The translations under genes and the position numbers were made by a program. Below, piece by piece: positions 1 to 5,835 of a DNA stretch of 7,404 nucleotides. The stretch lies in assembly GCA_025964215.1 (NCBI GenBank), contig JAOPZG010000393.1:1-7404 (forward strand). Direction: 5' to 3'. Every line of letters begins with the position of its first letter. Position 1 is the first letter of the stretch. The DNA is from Conexibacter sp. Lineage in GTDB: Bacteria > Actinomycetota > Thermoleophilia > Solirubrobacterales > Solirubrobacteraceae. The notes below the pieces were generated by a model. The model was not told the origin of the DNA and did no database searches. It saw only the letters and a program-made list of their open reading frames with translations.

Positions 1-1452
1 CTCGACGCCGCGGCCGACCGGGCCGCGGCGATGCTCGCCGGGATGGGCGTCGGGCCGGGCGACGTCGTCTCCTTCCAGCTCCCCAACTGGCTGGAGGCGG
101 CGATCGTGTTCCACGCGACCGCCCGCGTCGGCGCGATCAGCAACCCGATCGTGCCGATCTACCGCCGGCGCGAGGTCGGCTTCATCCTCGAGCAGGCCCG
201 CTCGCGCGTGCTCGTCGTCCCGGCCACCTTCAGGGGCTTCGACTACCCCGCGATGGTCGCCGAGCTGCGGCCCGAGCTGCCGGAGCTCGCCCACGTCCTC
301 GTCGTCGGCGAGGGCGGGTCGTTCGCCGGCGCGCTCGCCGCGGTGCCGGACGGCGCGCGCGCCCCCGAGCACGAGCGCCGCGGGTCCGACCCCGTCCTGC
401 TGCTCTACACCTCGGGCACCGAGTCGCGCCCCAAGGGCGTGCTGCACACCCACGACACGCTGGTCTACGAGTGCGCCTCGATCGCCCGCCTCTACGCGGT
501 GACCGGCGAGGACGTGGTCTTCATGCCCTCGCCCGTGACCCACATCACGGGGTTGTTGTACGGGTTGCAGCTGCCGTTCGCGCTCGGCGCGCCGGTCGTG
601 CTGCTCGACGCGTGGAGCGCGCCGGCCGCGCTGGAGCTGATCGAGCGGGAGCGCTGCTCGTTCACCGTCGGCGCGACCCCGTTCCTGCACGGCATCGTCA
701 ACGCGCCGGAGCTGGCCGAGCGCGACATCGCGTCGATGCGCGTCTTCGTCTGCGGCGGCGCCGACATCCCGCCCGCGCTGATCACCGCGACCGCCGAGCG
801 CACGCCGATGCTCGCCACCCGCGTCTACGGCTCGACCGAGTGCCCGACGGCGACCGGCACCGCGCCCGGCGCGCCGCTGGCCCTGCACGCGCAGACCGAC
901 GGCGCGCCGATCGGGCCGACCGAGATCCGCGTCGCCGACGACGAGGGCGCCGTCCTCGCGCCGCCCGCGGTCGGCAACCTCGAGGTCCGCGGACCCGACC
1001 TCTGCGTCGGCTACCGCGACCCGGCGCTCGACGCCGCAGCCTTCACCGAGGACGGCTGGTTCCGGACCGGCGACCTCGCCGAGATCGACGCGGGTGGCCG
1101 CCTGCGGATCGCCGGGCGCGTCAAGGACATCATCGTGCGCGGCGGCGAGAACCTCAGCGCCAAGGAGATCGAGAACCTGTTGTTCGAGCATCCCGACGTC
1201 CACGAGGTCGCCGTGGTCGCCTATCCCGACGACGTCCTCGGCGAGCGCGCCTGCGCCTACGTCGTGGGCGAGGCCGACCTGACGCTGGCCTCCGCCGTCG
1301 CGTTCCTCAGGACGCGCGGCGTCGCCAACCAGAAGCTCCCCGAGCGGCTGCGGCTGGTCGACGAGCTGCCCAAGACCGCCAGCGGCAAGGTGCAGAAGTT
1401 CGTGCTGCGCGACGCCCTGGCGCGCGAGACCGGGACAGGCGGCGCGGCATGA
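1..1452 (+). CDS. AMP-forming acyl-CoA synthetase (ANL superfamily), 5'-truncated by window edge
   Basis: This enzyme activates a carboxylic acid to its acyl-CoA through an acyl-adenylate, using ATP and CoA, most likely in the cytoplasm. The reading frame is open from base 1, and the residues before the first ATG (base 31) already fit the family, so that ATG is internal and roughly 30-60 N-terminal residues are missing. Numbering from base 1, visible motifs are the phosphate-binding loop YTSGTESRPKG (136-146), the adenine/Mg motif YGSTE (276-280), WFRTGD (353-358) with the ribose-binding Asp, the hinge around GRVKD (372-376), and the C-terminal TASGK with the adenylation Lys at 463. The stretch FQLPNW and the later TFRGFDY resemble the cyclohexanecarboxylate-CoA ligase/FadK-like branch, which is an inference from memory of the family. 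The true acid substrate is unknown. Its TGA overlaps the next start (ATGA), implying coupling to the E1 genes. Confidence 0.93.
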   Translation, partial: LDAAADRAAAMLAGMGVGPGDVVSFQLPNWLEAAIVFHATARVGAISNPIVPIYRRREVGFILEQARSRVLVVPATFRGFDYPAMVAELRPELPELAHVLVVGEGGSFAGALAAVPDGARAPEHERRGSDPVLLLYTSGTESRPKGVLHTHDTLVYECASIARLYAVTGEDVVFMPSPVTHITGLLYGLQLPFALGAPVVLLDAWSAPAALELIERERCSFTVGATPFLHGIVNAPELAERDIASMRVFVCGGADIPPALITATAERTPMLATRVYGSTECPTATGTAPGAPLALHAQTDGAPIGPTEIRVADDEGAVLAPPAVGNLEVRGPDLCVGYRDPALDAAAFTEDGWFRTGDLAEIDAGGRLRIAGRVKDIIVRGGENLSAKEIENLLFEHPDVHEVAVVAYPDDVLGERACAYVVGEADLTLASAVAFLRTRGVANQKLPERLRLVDELPKTASGKVQKFVLRDALARETGTGGAA

Positions 1453-2408
1453 TCGCCACCGAGCTCGACACGCTCGCCGGCGACCTCCGAGCCATGGCCC
1501 GCATCCGCGCCTTCGAGGAGCGCGTGGCGCGGTACTTCCGCGAGGGCCAGATCCCGGGCTTCGTCCACGTCTCCATCGGCCAGGAGGCGATCGCGGCCGG
1601 CGTCTGCGGCGTCCTGACCGAGGACGACAAGATCACGACGACGCACCGCGGTCACGGCCACTGCCTCGCCAAGGGCGCCGACGCCGGCGCGATGATGGCC
1701 GAGCTCTTCGGCCGCGCCACCGGGACCTGCCGCGGCCGCGGCGGCTCCATGCACATCGCCGACCCGCGGATCGGGATCCTCGGCGCGAACGGCATCGTCG
1801 CCGCCGGGCTCCCGCTCGCCGTCGGCGCCGGCCTCGCCGCGCTGCGCCAGGGCACCGGCGCCGTCGCGGTCGCGTTCGCGGGCGAGGGCACCGTCCACTC
1901 CGGCGCCTTCCACGAGGCGATCGCGCTCGCCGTGCTGTGGCGAGCGCCGGTCATCTTCGTCATCGAGAACAACCGCTTCTCGGAGTTCACCGACAGCGAC
2001 GCGCTGTGGCGCGGCGCGCCGCTGATCGAGCGGGCCAAGGCCTACGGGTTGACCAGCGCCGAGCGCATCGACGGCAACGACGTCATCGCCGTCCGCGCGT
2101 CGGCCGCCGCCGCCGCGGCGGCCTGCCGCGCCGGCGAGGGCCCGGTCCTGATCGAGGCCATGACCTACCGGATCCACGGCCACTACGAGGGCGACGCCGT
2201 CGGCTACCGCGACGCCGAGGAGTTCGCCGCCGCCCAGCAGCGCGACCCGCTGCTGCGGAGCGCCGCGACGCTCGAGGCGGCCGACCGCGCCGGCGACGCG
2301 CAGGCCGCCCTCGACGACGCCGCGACGGAGATGGACGCCGCGGTCGCCTTCGGCCTCGACGCGCCCTACCCGGATCCCGCGACCGTCCTGGAGGACATCT
2401 ATGCCTAG
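1449..2408 (+). CDS. Thiamine-diphosphate-dependent dehydrogenase E1 component, alpha subunit (AcoA/PdhA-like)
   Basis: This is the 319-residue alpha half of a heterotetrameric E1 that decarboxylates a 2-oxoacid or cleaves acetoin on thiamine diphosphate and passes the acyl unit to a lipoyl E2. Seen in sequence: HRGHGH (66-71), the GRGGSMH segment, GANGIVAAG, and the cofactor motif beginning GEG (145-147) and ending ENN (173-175), where Mg and diphosphate bind. The later HGHYEGD (243-249) lies in the region equivalent to the phosphorylation loop and resembles acetoin dehydrogenase AcoA more than classical pyruvate E1. The length matches the family. The start ATG overlaps the synthetase stop by 4 bp; there is no strong ribosome-binding site, so coupled re-initiation is likely. 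A later ATG at 1494 would remove the conserved helix preceding RIRAFEERV, so I prefer 1449. The frame is open well upstream, but that part is only an out-of-frame reading of the synthetase. Substrate is not resolved. Confidence 0.93.
   Translation: MIATELDTLAGDLRAMARIRAFEERVARYFREGQIPGFVHVSIGQEAIAAGVCGVLTEDDKITTTHRGHGHCLAKGADAGAMMAELFGRATGTCRGRGGSMHIADPRIGILGANGIVAAGLPLAVGAGLAALRQGTGAVAVAFAGEGTVHSGAFHEAIALAVLWRAPVIFVIENNRFSEFTDSDALWRGAPLIERAKAYGLTSAERIDGNDVIAVRASAAAAAAACRAGEGPVLIEAMTYRIHGHYEGDAVGYRDAEEFAAAQQRDPLLRSAATLEAADRAGDAQAALDDAATEMDAAVAFGLDAPYPDPATVLEDIYA
2390..2394 (+). promoter_or_regulatory. Ribosome-binding site of E1 beta
   Basis: GGAGG lies six bases before the ATG at 2401 and inside the last codons of the alpha gene. 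It fixes the E1 beta start and, with the 8-bp gene overlap, supports coupled synthesis of the two subunits in equal amounts. Confidence 0.8.
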
Positions 2409-3387
2409 CGCCACCGCGCGGCCCCGGAAGTACATCCACGCGGTCCGCGAGACGCTCGCCGAGGAGATGGAGGCCGACGCCGACGTCGTCGTCATCGGCA
2501 TCGACGTCGCGGCCGGCAGCGTCTACGGCGCGACCAAGGGGCTCGCCGAGCGCTTCGGCCCCGAGCGCGTGATGGACACGCCGATCGCCGAGGCCGGCGT
2601 CGTCGGCGCCGCGGTCGGCGCCGCGATGGCGGGCCTGCGCCCGGTCGTCGAGGTCATGTACATGGACTTCATCTCGGTCTGCCTGGACCCCATCGTCAAC
2701 CAGGCGGCCAAGCTGCGCTACATGACGGGCGGCGGCGTGCGGATCCCGCTCGTCATCCGCACGCAGACCGGCGGCGGGCGCAGCAGCGGCGCGCAGCACT
2801 CCCAGAGCCTGGAGGGGATGCTCGCGCACGTCCCGGGCCTCAAGGTCTTCCTGCCCTCGGACCCGCGCGACGTGGCCGACCTGCTGCGCGCCGCGATCCG
2901 CGACGACGGCCCCGTCGTCTTCGTCGAGAACCGGCGGCTCTACAACAGCCCGACCCCGGACGGACCCTGGGAGACGCTCCCGCCGGGGCGCGCGCGGATC
3001 GTCGCGCCGGGCGACGACGTGACGGTCATCGCCTGGGGGCGCATGGTCGGCGACGCGCTCGCGGCCTGCCAGGACGAGCGGCTGGCCGGGGTGGGCGTCG
3101 AGGTCATCGACCTGCGCACGCTCGTGCCGCTGGACCTCGAGACGCTCCTGGCGAGCGTCCGGCGCACCGGCCGCGCCCTCGTCGTGCACGAGGCCGTCGA
3201 GGGCTTCGGCCCCGGCGCCGAGATCGCGATGCGCCTCACCGAGGAGCTGCTCTACGAGATCGAGGGGCCGATCCGGCGCCTGGGCGCGCTGCAGGCGCCG
3301 ATCCCGTACAGCCCACCGCTCGAGGAGGCCGTCCTCCCCGGTCCCGCGAGCATCGCCGGGGCGGTCCGGGCGCTGCTCGACGACTGA
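2401..3387 (+). CDS. Thiamine-diphosphate-dependent dehydrogenase E1 component, beta subunit (AcoB/PdhB-like)
   Basis: This 328-residue protein is the beta partner of the preceding alpha subunit; together they form the alpha2-beta2 E1 with the cofactor at their interface. Visible hallmarks are DTPIAEAG with the Glu (E64) that activates the thiamine aminopyrimidine, GAAMAGLRPVVE, the DFISVCLDPIVNQAAKLRY helix, and AQHSQ with its conserved His (H133), followed by HVPGLKVFLPSDP. The C-terminal transketolase domain starts near VTVIAWG and carries the EVIDLRTLVPLD motif typical of the family. The gene starts inside the alpha gene (8-bp overlap) behind a good GGAGG. Length and motifs are intact, with no sign of decay. 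The family includes pyruvate, branched-chain 2-oxoacid and acetoin dehydrogenases; I cannot choose among them with confidence. No E2 or E3 follows, so those partners must be encoded elsewhere or upstream. Confidence 0.94.
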   Translation: MPSATARPRKYIHAVRETLAEEMEADADVVVIGIDVAAGSVYGATKGLAERFGPERVMDTPIAEAGVVGAAVGAAMAGLRPVVEVMYMDFISVCLDPIVNQAAKLRYMTGGGVRIPLVIRTQTGGGRSSGAQHSQSLEGMLAHVPGLKVFLPSDPRDVADLLRAAIRDDGPVVFVENRRLYNSPTPDGPWETLPPGRARIVAPGDDVTVIAWGRMVGDALAACQDERLAGVGVEVIDLRTLVPLDLETLLASVRRTGRALVVHEAVEGFGPGAEIAMRLTEELLYEIEGPIRRLGALQAPIPYSPPLEEAVLPGPASIAGAVRALLDD

Positions 3388-3391
3388 TCCG

Positions 3392-3409
3392 GCGCCCGGT
3401 CCGGGGCGC
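3392..3409 (+). terminator. GC hairpin after E1 beta, possible terminator
   Basis: Four bases after the E1 beta stop, GCGCCC (3392-3397) pairs perfectly with GGGCGC (3404-3409) around a six-base loop. No T-tract follows, so this is not a classical Rho-independent terminator; U-less hairpins have been proposed as terminators in high-GC Gram-positives, and it could also just protect the 3' end. With the change of function downstream, it may mark the end of the catabolic unit. Confidence 0.3.
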
Positions 3410-3411
3410 GT

Positions 3412-3441
3412 GCGCAGACAACCTCCGTTCGGAGGGTGCGC
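3412..3441. promoter_or_regulatory. Nested inverted repeat, candidate operator upstream of the transporter genes
   Basis: The inner arms CCTCCG (3422-3427) and CGGAGG (3430-3435) form a 14-bp dyad with a TT centre. Outer arms GCGCA (3412-3416) and TGCGC (3437-3441) are also complementary, with an asymmetric spacer. It ends 18 bp before a -10-like hexamer, a position suited to a regulator binding across the -35 region. It could equally act as an RNA hairpin in read-through transcripts. No regulator gene is in the window, so binding is inference. Confidence 0.35.
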
Positions 3442-3459
3442 CGCCCCCGGGGTCCGATC

Positions 3460-3465
3460 TAGCGT
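3460..3465 (+). promoter_or_regulatory. Weak -10-like hexamer for the transporter operon
   Basis: TAGCGT matches the TANNNT core of actinobacterial housekeeping -10 elements and lies 30 bases before the permease ATG. I see no convincing -35 at the usual spacing; the space is taken by GC-rich sequence and the inverted repeat. If used, the leader would be short, about 20-25 bases. Confidence 0.22.
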
Positions 3466-3476
3466 GACACCAACAC

Positions 3477-3488
3477 CATCAGGAACCC
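3477..3488 (+). repeat. Leader direct repeat, copy 1 (CATCAGGAACCC)
   Basis: This 12-base sequence lies seven bases before the permease start and recurs exactly before the binding-protein gene at 4595-4606. It includes AGGA (3481-3484), the only Shine-Dalgarno-like element of the permease, ten or so bases from the ATG, which is weak and rather distant. Confidence 0.5.
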
Positions 3489-3495
3489 GTACACC

Positions 3496-4494
3496 ATGAG
3501 CGCACTCACCACCTACAAGCGACCGGCCTGGACGGTCATCGCGATCGCGACGCTGGCGCTGTTCGTCGTCAGCAAGGTCGTCGAGCCCGACAGCCTGCGC
3601 GGAAGCGTCCTCCAGGGCATGCTGCCGTTCGCCGCGGTCCTGGCGATCGCCGCGATGGGGCAGACGCTCATCATCCAGCAGCGCGGCATCGACCTCTCGG
3701 TGCCGGGCGTCATGTCGCTGGTCGTGGTCATCGTCACGCACAACCCCAACGGCGACAACGGCAAGCTGCTCGGGGCGATCCTGCTGGCGTTCCTGGTGTC
3801 CATCGCCTCCGGCCTCGTCGTCGGCCTGCTCGTGACCCGGGTCGGGATCACGCCGATCGTCACGACGCTGGGCGTCAACGCGCTGCTCTTCGGCGAGATC
3901 GTGACGATCTCCAAGGGCTCGCCGACGACGACCACGAGCGACCTGCACGACTTCGCGACCGGCCACGTGCTCGGCATCCCGACGACGATCGTCATCGCGG
4001 TCATCATCATGGCCTTGGTCTCCTTCGTCATCAAGGGGACGACGATCGGCCGCCGCTTCGAGGCGGTCGGCGCCAACGCCCGCGCCGCGCGCGCCGCCGG
4101 CATCGAGCCGATGCGCTACCAGGTCGGCGCCTACGTGGCCGCGAACATCTTGTACTGCTGCGCGGCGATCCTGCTCGCCGGCGCCGTCACGACCCCGAGC
4201 ATCTTCTCGGGCAACGACTACCTGCTGCCGACGGTCGCGGCGGTCGTGCTCGGCGGGACCTCGCTGCTCGGCGGCGTCGGCTCCGTCACCGCCACCGCGG
4301 TCGCCGCGCTGTTCCTGACCCAGCTCGACCAGTTCGTGCTGGCGACGGGCGCCAGCAGCGCGGTGCAGAACCTCGTCCAGGCCGCCGCCCTCACGTTGGG
4401 CATCGCGGTCTACAGCGTCAACTGGGCGGCCGTGAGGACACGGCTGCGCCCGGCCCTGGCGGCGGGAGGCAGTCCTCCCGTGCGCTCGGGCTGA
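3496..4494 (+). CDS. CUT2-type (monosaccharide/ribose family) ABC transporter permease
   Basis: This 332-residue inner-membrane protein forms the translocation path of the importer, presumably as a homodimer unless a second permease lies beyond the window. It is hydrophobic throughout, with roughly eight to ten membrane segments (the first near residues 12-29, the second near 41-60). Family hallmarks are GQTLIIQQRGIDLSV (GIDLSV at 64-69) and GGTSLLGGVGSV (253-264), which corresponds to the cytoplasmic coupling region of RbsC-like proteins. The Q-Q-R ahead of GID is less usual than the common GG/TGGID form. The ATG at 3496 gives the expected short N-terminus before the first membrane segment. 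It stands before its binding protein and ATPase, an order different from E. coli rbs (ATPase, permease, binding protein). The last codons contain a strong hairpin (4463-4480). The transported solute is unknown. Confidence 0.93.
   Translation: MSALTTYKRPAWTVIAIATLALFVVSKVVEPDSLRGSVLQGMLPFAAVLAIAAMGQTLIIQQRGIDLSVPGVMSLVVVIVTHNPNGDNGKLLGAILLAFLVSIASGLVVGLLVTRVGITPIVTTLGVNALLFGEIVTISKGSPTTTTSDLHDFATGHVLGIPTTIVIAVIIMALVSFVIKGTTIGRRFEAVGANARAARAAGIEPMRYQVGAYVAANILYCCAAILLAGAVTTPSIFSGNDYLLPTVAAVVLGGTSLLGGVGSVTATAVAALFLTQLDQFVLATGASSAVQNLVQAAALTLGIAVYSVNWAAVRTRLRPALAAGGSPPVRSG
4463..4480 (+). other. Stem-loop inside the last permease codons
   Basis: CGGGAGG (4463-4469) and CCTCCCG (4474-4480) are perfectly complementary around a four-base CAGT loop, with a further G-U pair possible outside. 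It starts 32 bases before the end of the coding region and has no T-tract. It may mark the 3' boundary of a processed permease message. Confidence 0.5.
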
Positions 4495-4512
4495 CGGCCC
4501 GTTCGGGTCGTC
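4493..4512 (+). other. Stem-loop overlapping the permease stop codon
   Basis: GACGGCCC (4493-4500) pairs with GGGTCGTC (4505-4512), eight pairs including one G-U, around a GTTC loop. The first two bases of the stem belong to the TGA. No T-tract follows, so it is more likely an intercistronic stabiliser, processing site or attenuator than a full terminator. Confidence 0.45.
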
Positions 4513-4531
4513 TCACCAATCGAAAACGCCG

Positions 4532-4564
4532 GTCGCCGGGTGCTCTGGACGAGCACGCGCCGAC
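4532..4564 (+). other. Long imperfect inverted repeat between permease and binding protein
   Basis: The core GTGCTC (4540-4545) and GAGCAC (4551-4556) enclose a five-base loop. The stem extends through CG/CG (4537-4538 with 4558-4559) and GTCG/CGAC (4532-4535 with 4561-4564), separated by two symmetric single mismatches, giving 12 pairs over 33 bases. The exact symmetry would suit an RNA stem-loop or a dyad operator. It lies wholly in noncoding sequence. Confidence 0.5.
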
Positions 4565-4590
4565 TCGCTGCGCCCGTGCGGGCGCGGCGG
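4565..4590 (+). other. Stem-loop directly abutting the previous one
   Basis: GCGCCC (4570-4575) pairs with GGGCGC (4580-4585) around GTGC, and the stem continues outward to 4565/4590 with three more Watson-Crick pairs and two G-U pairs, eleven in total. It follows the 4532-4564 hairpin with no gap and ends 18 bases before the binding-protein Shine-Dalgarno sequence. Confidence 0.5.
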
Positions 4591-4594
4591 TGGT

Positions 4595-4606
4595 CATCAG
4601 GAACCC
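4595..4606 (+). repeat. Leader direct repeat, copy 2 (CATCAGGAACCC)
   Basis: This is an exact copy of the 12 bases before the permease start. Here a stronger Shine-Dalgarno sequence follows it, so the AGGA inside the repeat is not needed for initiation. Confidence 0.5.
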
Positions 4607-4608
4607 CC

Positions 4609-4614
4609 AGGAGG
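4609..4614 (+). promoter_or_regulatory. Strong ribosome-binding site of the binding-protein gene
   Basis: A full consensus AGGAGG sits seven bases before the ATG at 4622. It is the best Shine-Dalgarno sequence in the window, fitting the usual need for excess binding protein over membrane components. Confidence 0.85.
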
Positions 4615-4621
4615 AGAGCAC

Positions 4622-5767
4622 ATGAGGTTGGACTCGAGGTACCGGCGCTTGAGCGCCCTGTTCGCGGCAGGAGCGCTGGCGCTCGGCGTCGCGGCCTGCG
4701 GCGGCAACGGAGGCGACGACTCGTCCGGCGGCAGCGGTGGCTCGGCCACGGCCGCGTCGGGCACGAGCGCGAGCACGTCGAGCGCGCCGTCGTACTGCGG
4801 CAACAAGAAGATCACCCTGTCGCTCTCGGACGGTGAGGGCGCCGACACCTGGCGCCGCATCACGCACAAGATCGCCGAGCTCGAAGCGGCGAAGTGCCCC
4901 AACGTGACGAAGTTCGTCTACACCGACGGCCAGGGCAACACGCAGAAGGCGATCTCCGACATCCAGGGCCTCGTCGCCCAGGGCGTCAACGCCATGGTCA
5001 TCTTCCCGGACGCGGGCAAGGCCCTGCTGCCGGCGATGCGCAGCGCGGTCAAGGCCGGCGCCACCGTCGTCCCGTACCGCTCGCCCCCGGGCGGCAAGGC
5101 CGGCGTCGACTACACCGACTACGTCGCCACGGACTCCGACCAGTACGGGATCCTGTGGGGCAACTGGCTCGTCGGCCTGCTGCCCAAGGGCGGCAACGTC
5201 CTGTACCTCGGCGGCCCCGCCGGCGTGCAGCAGTCGCTCGACCGCCTCGGCGGCCTCAAGAGCGTCCTCGACAAGCACCCCGACATCAAGCTGATCGGCC
5301 AGCAGCCGTTCAACGTCACCAACTGGGATCCCGCCAAGACGCAGCAGGTCGTCACCGCGTCGCTGGCCAAGTTCCCCAAGATCGACGCGATCGCGGCGGA
5401 CTACGGCGCGGCGATGGACAGCGCCCTGCCGGTGTTCAAGCAGGCCGGCCGGAAGATCCCGCCGATCGCGACCGAGGACTCCAACCAGCTCGCGTGCGAC
5501 TGGAAGAAGCTGAAGCCCACCAACCCGGACTTCCAGCTGTACACCAACTCGTCGCAGAACTGGATGGTCAAGACGGCCGTGCAGGACGCGATCGCCAAGG
5601 CCGCCGGCGGCACCCCGCCCAAGTCCCTGAGCGTCAAGAACGCCACGGCGGAGGACTCCGTCTCCGGCAAGCCCAAGCAGCCCGAGTGCGATCCGTCCCT
5701 GCCGGGTGACGCGATCCTGTCCTCGAGCCTGGACGCCGCCAACCTCAAGGCCGTGTTCAACAAGTAG
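4622..5767 (+). CDS. Sugar-type ABC transporter substrate-binding lipoprotein
   Basis: This 381-residue protein should capture the solute outside the membrane and deliver it to the permease. The N-terminus has basic residues (to R9), a hydrophobic stretch (10-25) and the lipobox VAAC with the lipidated Cys at 26. A flexible Gly/Ser/Thr-rich linker runs to about residue 57, and the folded domain follows. Segments such as the QGVNAMVIFPDAG region, SAVKAGATVV, the GGNVLYLGGPAG strand-turn, and DAIAADYGAAMDSAL match the two-lobed fold of ribose/galactose-type binding proteins (Peripla_BP_4 style). Besides Cys26 there are four Cys (59, 92, 292, 356), two in the N-terminal and two in the C-terminal part, which could form disulfides. 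Start choice is secure because of the signal peptide and the strong AGGAGG. Strong stem-loops lie on both sides of the gene. Ligand identity cannot be read from sequence; sugars, polyols and other small solutes all occur in this family. Confidence 0.93.
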   Translation: MRLDSRYRRLSALFAAGALALGVAACGGNGGDDSSGGSGGSATAASGTSASTSSAPSYCGNKKITLSLSDGEGADTWRRITHKIAELEAAKCPNVTKFVYTDGQGNTQKAISDIQGLVAQGVNAMVIFPDAGKALLPAMRSAVKAGATVVPYRSPPGGKAGVDYTDYVATDSDQYGILWGNWLVGLLPKGGNVLYLGGPAGVQQSLDRLGGLKSVLDKHPDIKLIGQQPFNVTNWDPAKTQQVVTASLAKFPKIDAIAADYGAAMDSALPVFKQAGRKIPPIATEDSNQLACDWKKLKPTNPDFQLYTNSSQNWMVKTAVQDAIAKAAGGTPPKSLSVKNATAEDSVSGKPKQPECDPSLPGDAILSSSLDAANLKAVFNK

Positions 5768-5784
5768 TTCCACCCGAACGCGAT

Positions 5785-5818
5785 GCCGGCGGATGGTGCT
5801 CGGGCACCGTCCGCCGGC
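5785..5818 (+). other. 15-pair intercistronic hairpin between binding protein and ATPase
   Basis: GCCGGCGGA (5785-5793) pairs perfectly with TCCGCCGGC (5810-5818), then one T-G wobble, then GGTGC (5795-5799) with GCACC (5804-5808), closing a four-base TCGG loop. That is 15 pairs without a bulge, starting 18 bases after the stop. No T-tract follows, and the ATPase Shine-Dalgarno sequence starts eight bases after it. The likely role is to block 3' exonucleases and partly attenuate transcription so that binding-protein message exceeds ATPase message, by analogy with stem-loops after malE. U-less termination is the alternative. Confidence 0.75.
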
Positions 5819-5825
5819 CCGCGCT

Positions 5826-5830
5826 GGAGG
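5826..5830 (+). promoter_or_regulatory. Ribosome-binding site selecting the GTG start of the ATPase
   Basis: GGAGG lies five bases before the GTG at 5836. The in-frame ATGs at 5863 and 5866 have no comparable site before them, so this element favours the GTG start. Confidence 0.65.
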
Positions 5831-5835
5831 CCACC

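Noticed and set aside
6..30. Perfect 10-bp inverted repeat with a five-base loop
   Set aside because: It lies inside codons for an Ala-rich helix (DAAADRAAA) of the synthetase, where GCC/GCG codons readily create such symmetry; no sign of a regulatory role.
553..567. Cluster of three TTG codons in an otherwise C/G-ending gene
   Set aside because: Too short to indicate transfer or a regulatory effect; the surrounding protein motifs are intact.
471..1448. Forward open frame running into E1 alpha, suggesting a longer 645-residue protein
   Set aside because: The upstream part is an out-of-frame, Arg-rich reading of the acyl-CoA synthetase; the conserved E1 sequence begins right after the ATG at 1449.
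2102..2123. Perfect 9-bp inverted repeat with a four-base loop
   Set aside because: It is made of a run of Ala codons in E1 alpha; codon composition explains it.
2083..3966. Long reverse-strand open frame (627 codons) across E1 beta and the permease start
   Set aside because: It is rich in Arg, Asp and Ala, has no recognisable domain, and lies opposite clearly conserved genes; high-GC DNA gives such stop-free antisense frames.
4514..4528. Relatively AT-rich patch before the binding-protein gene, possible promoter
   Set aside because: I could not find a convincing -10/-35 pair there, and it sits between two hairpins; not enough to call a promoter.
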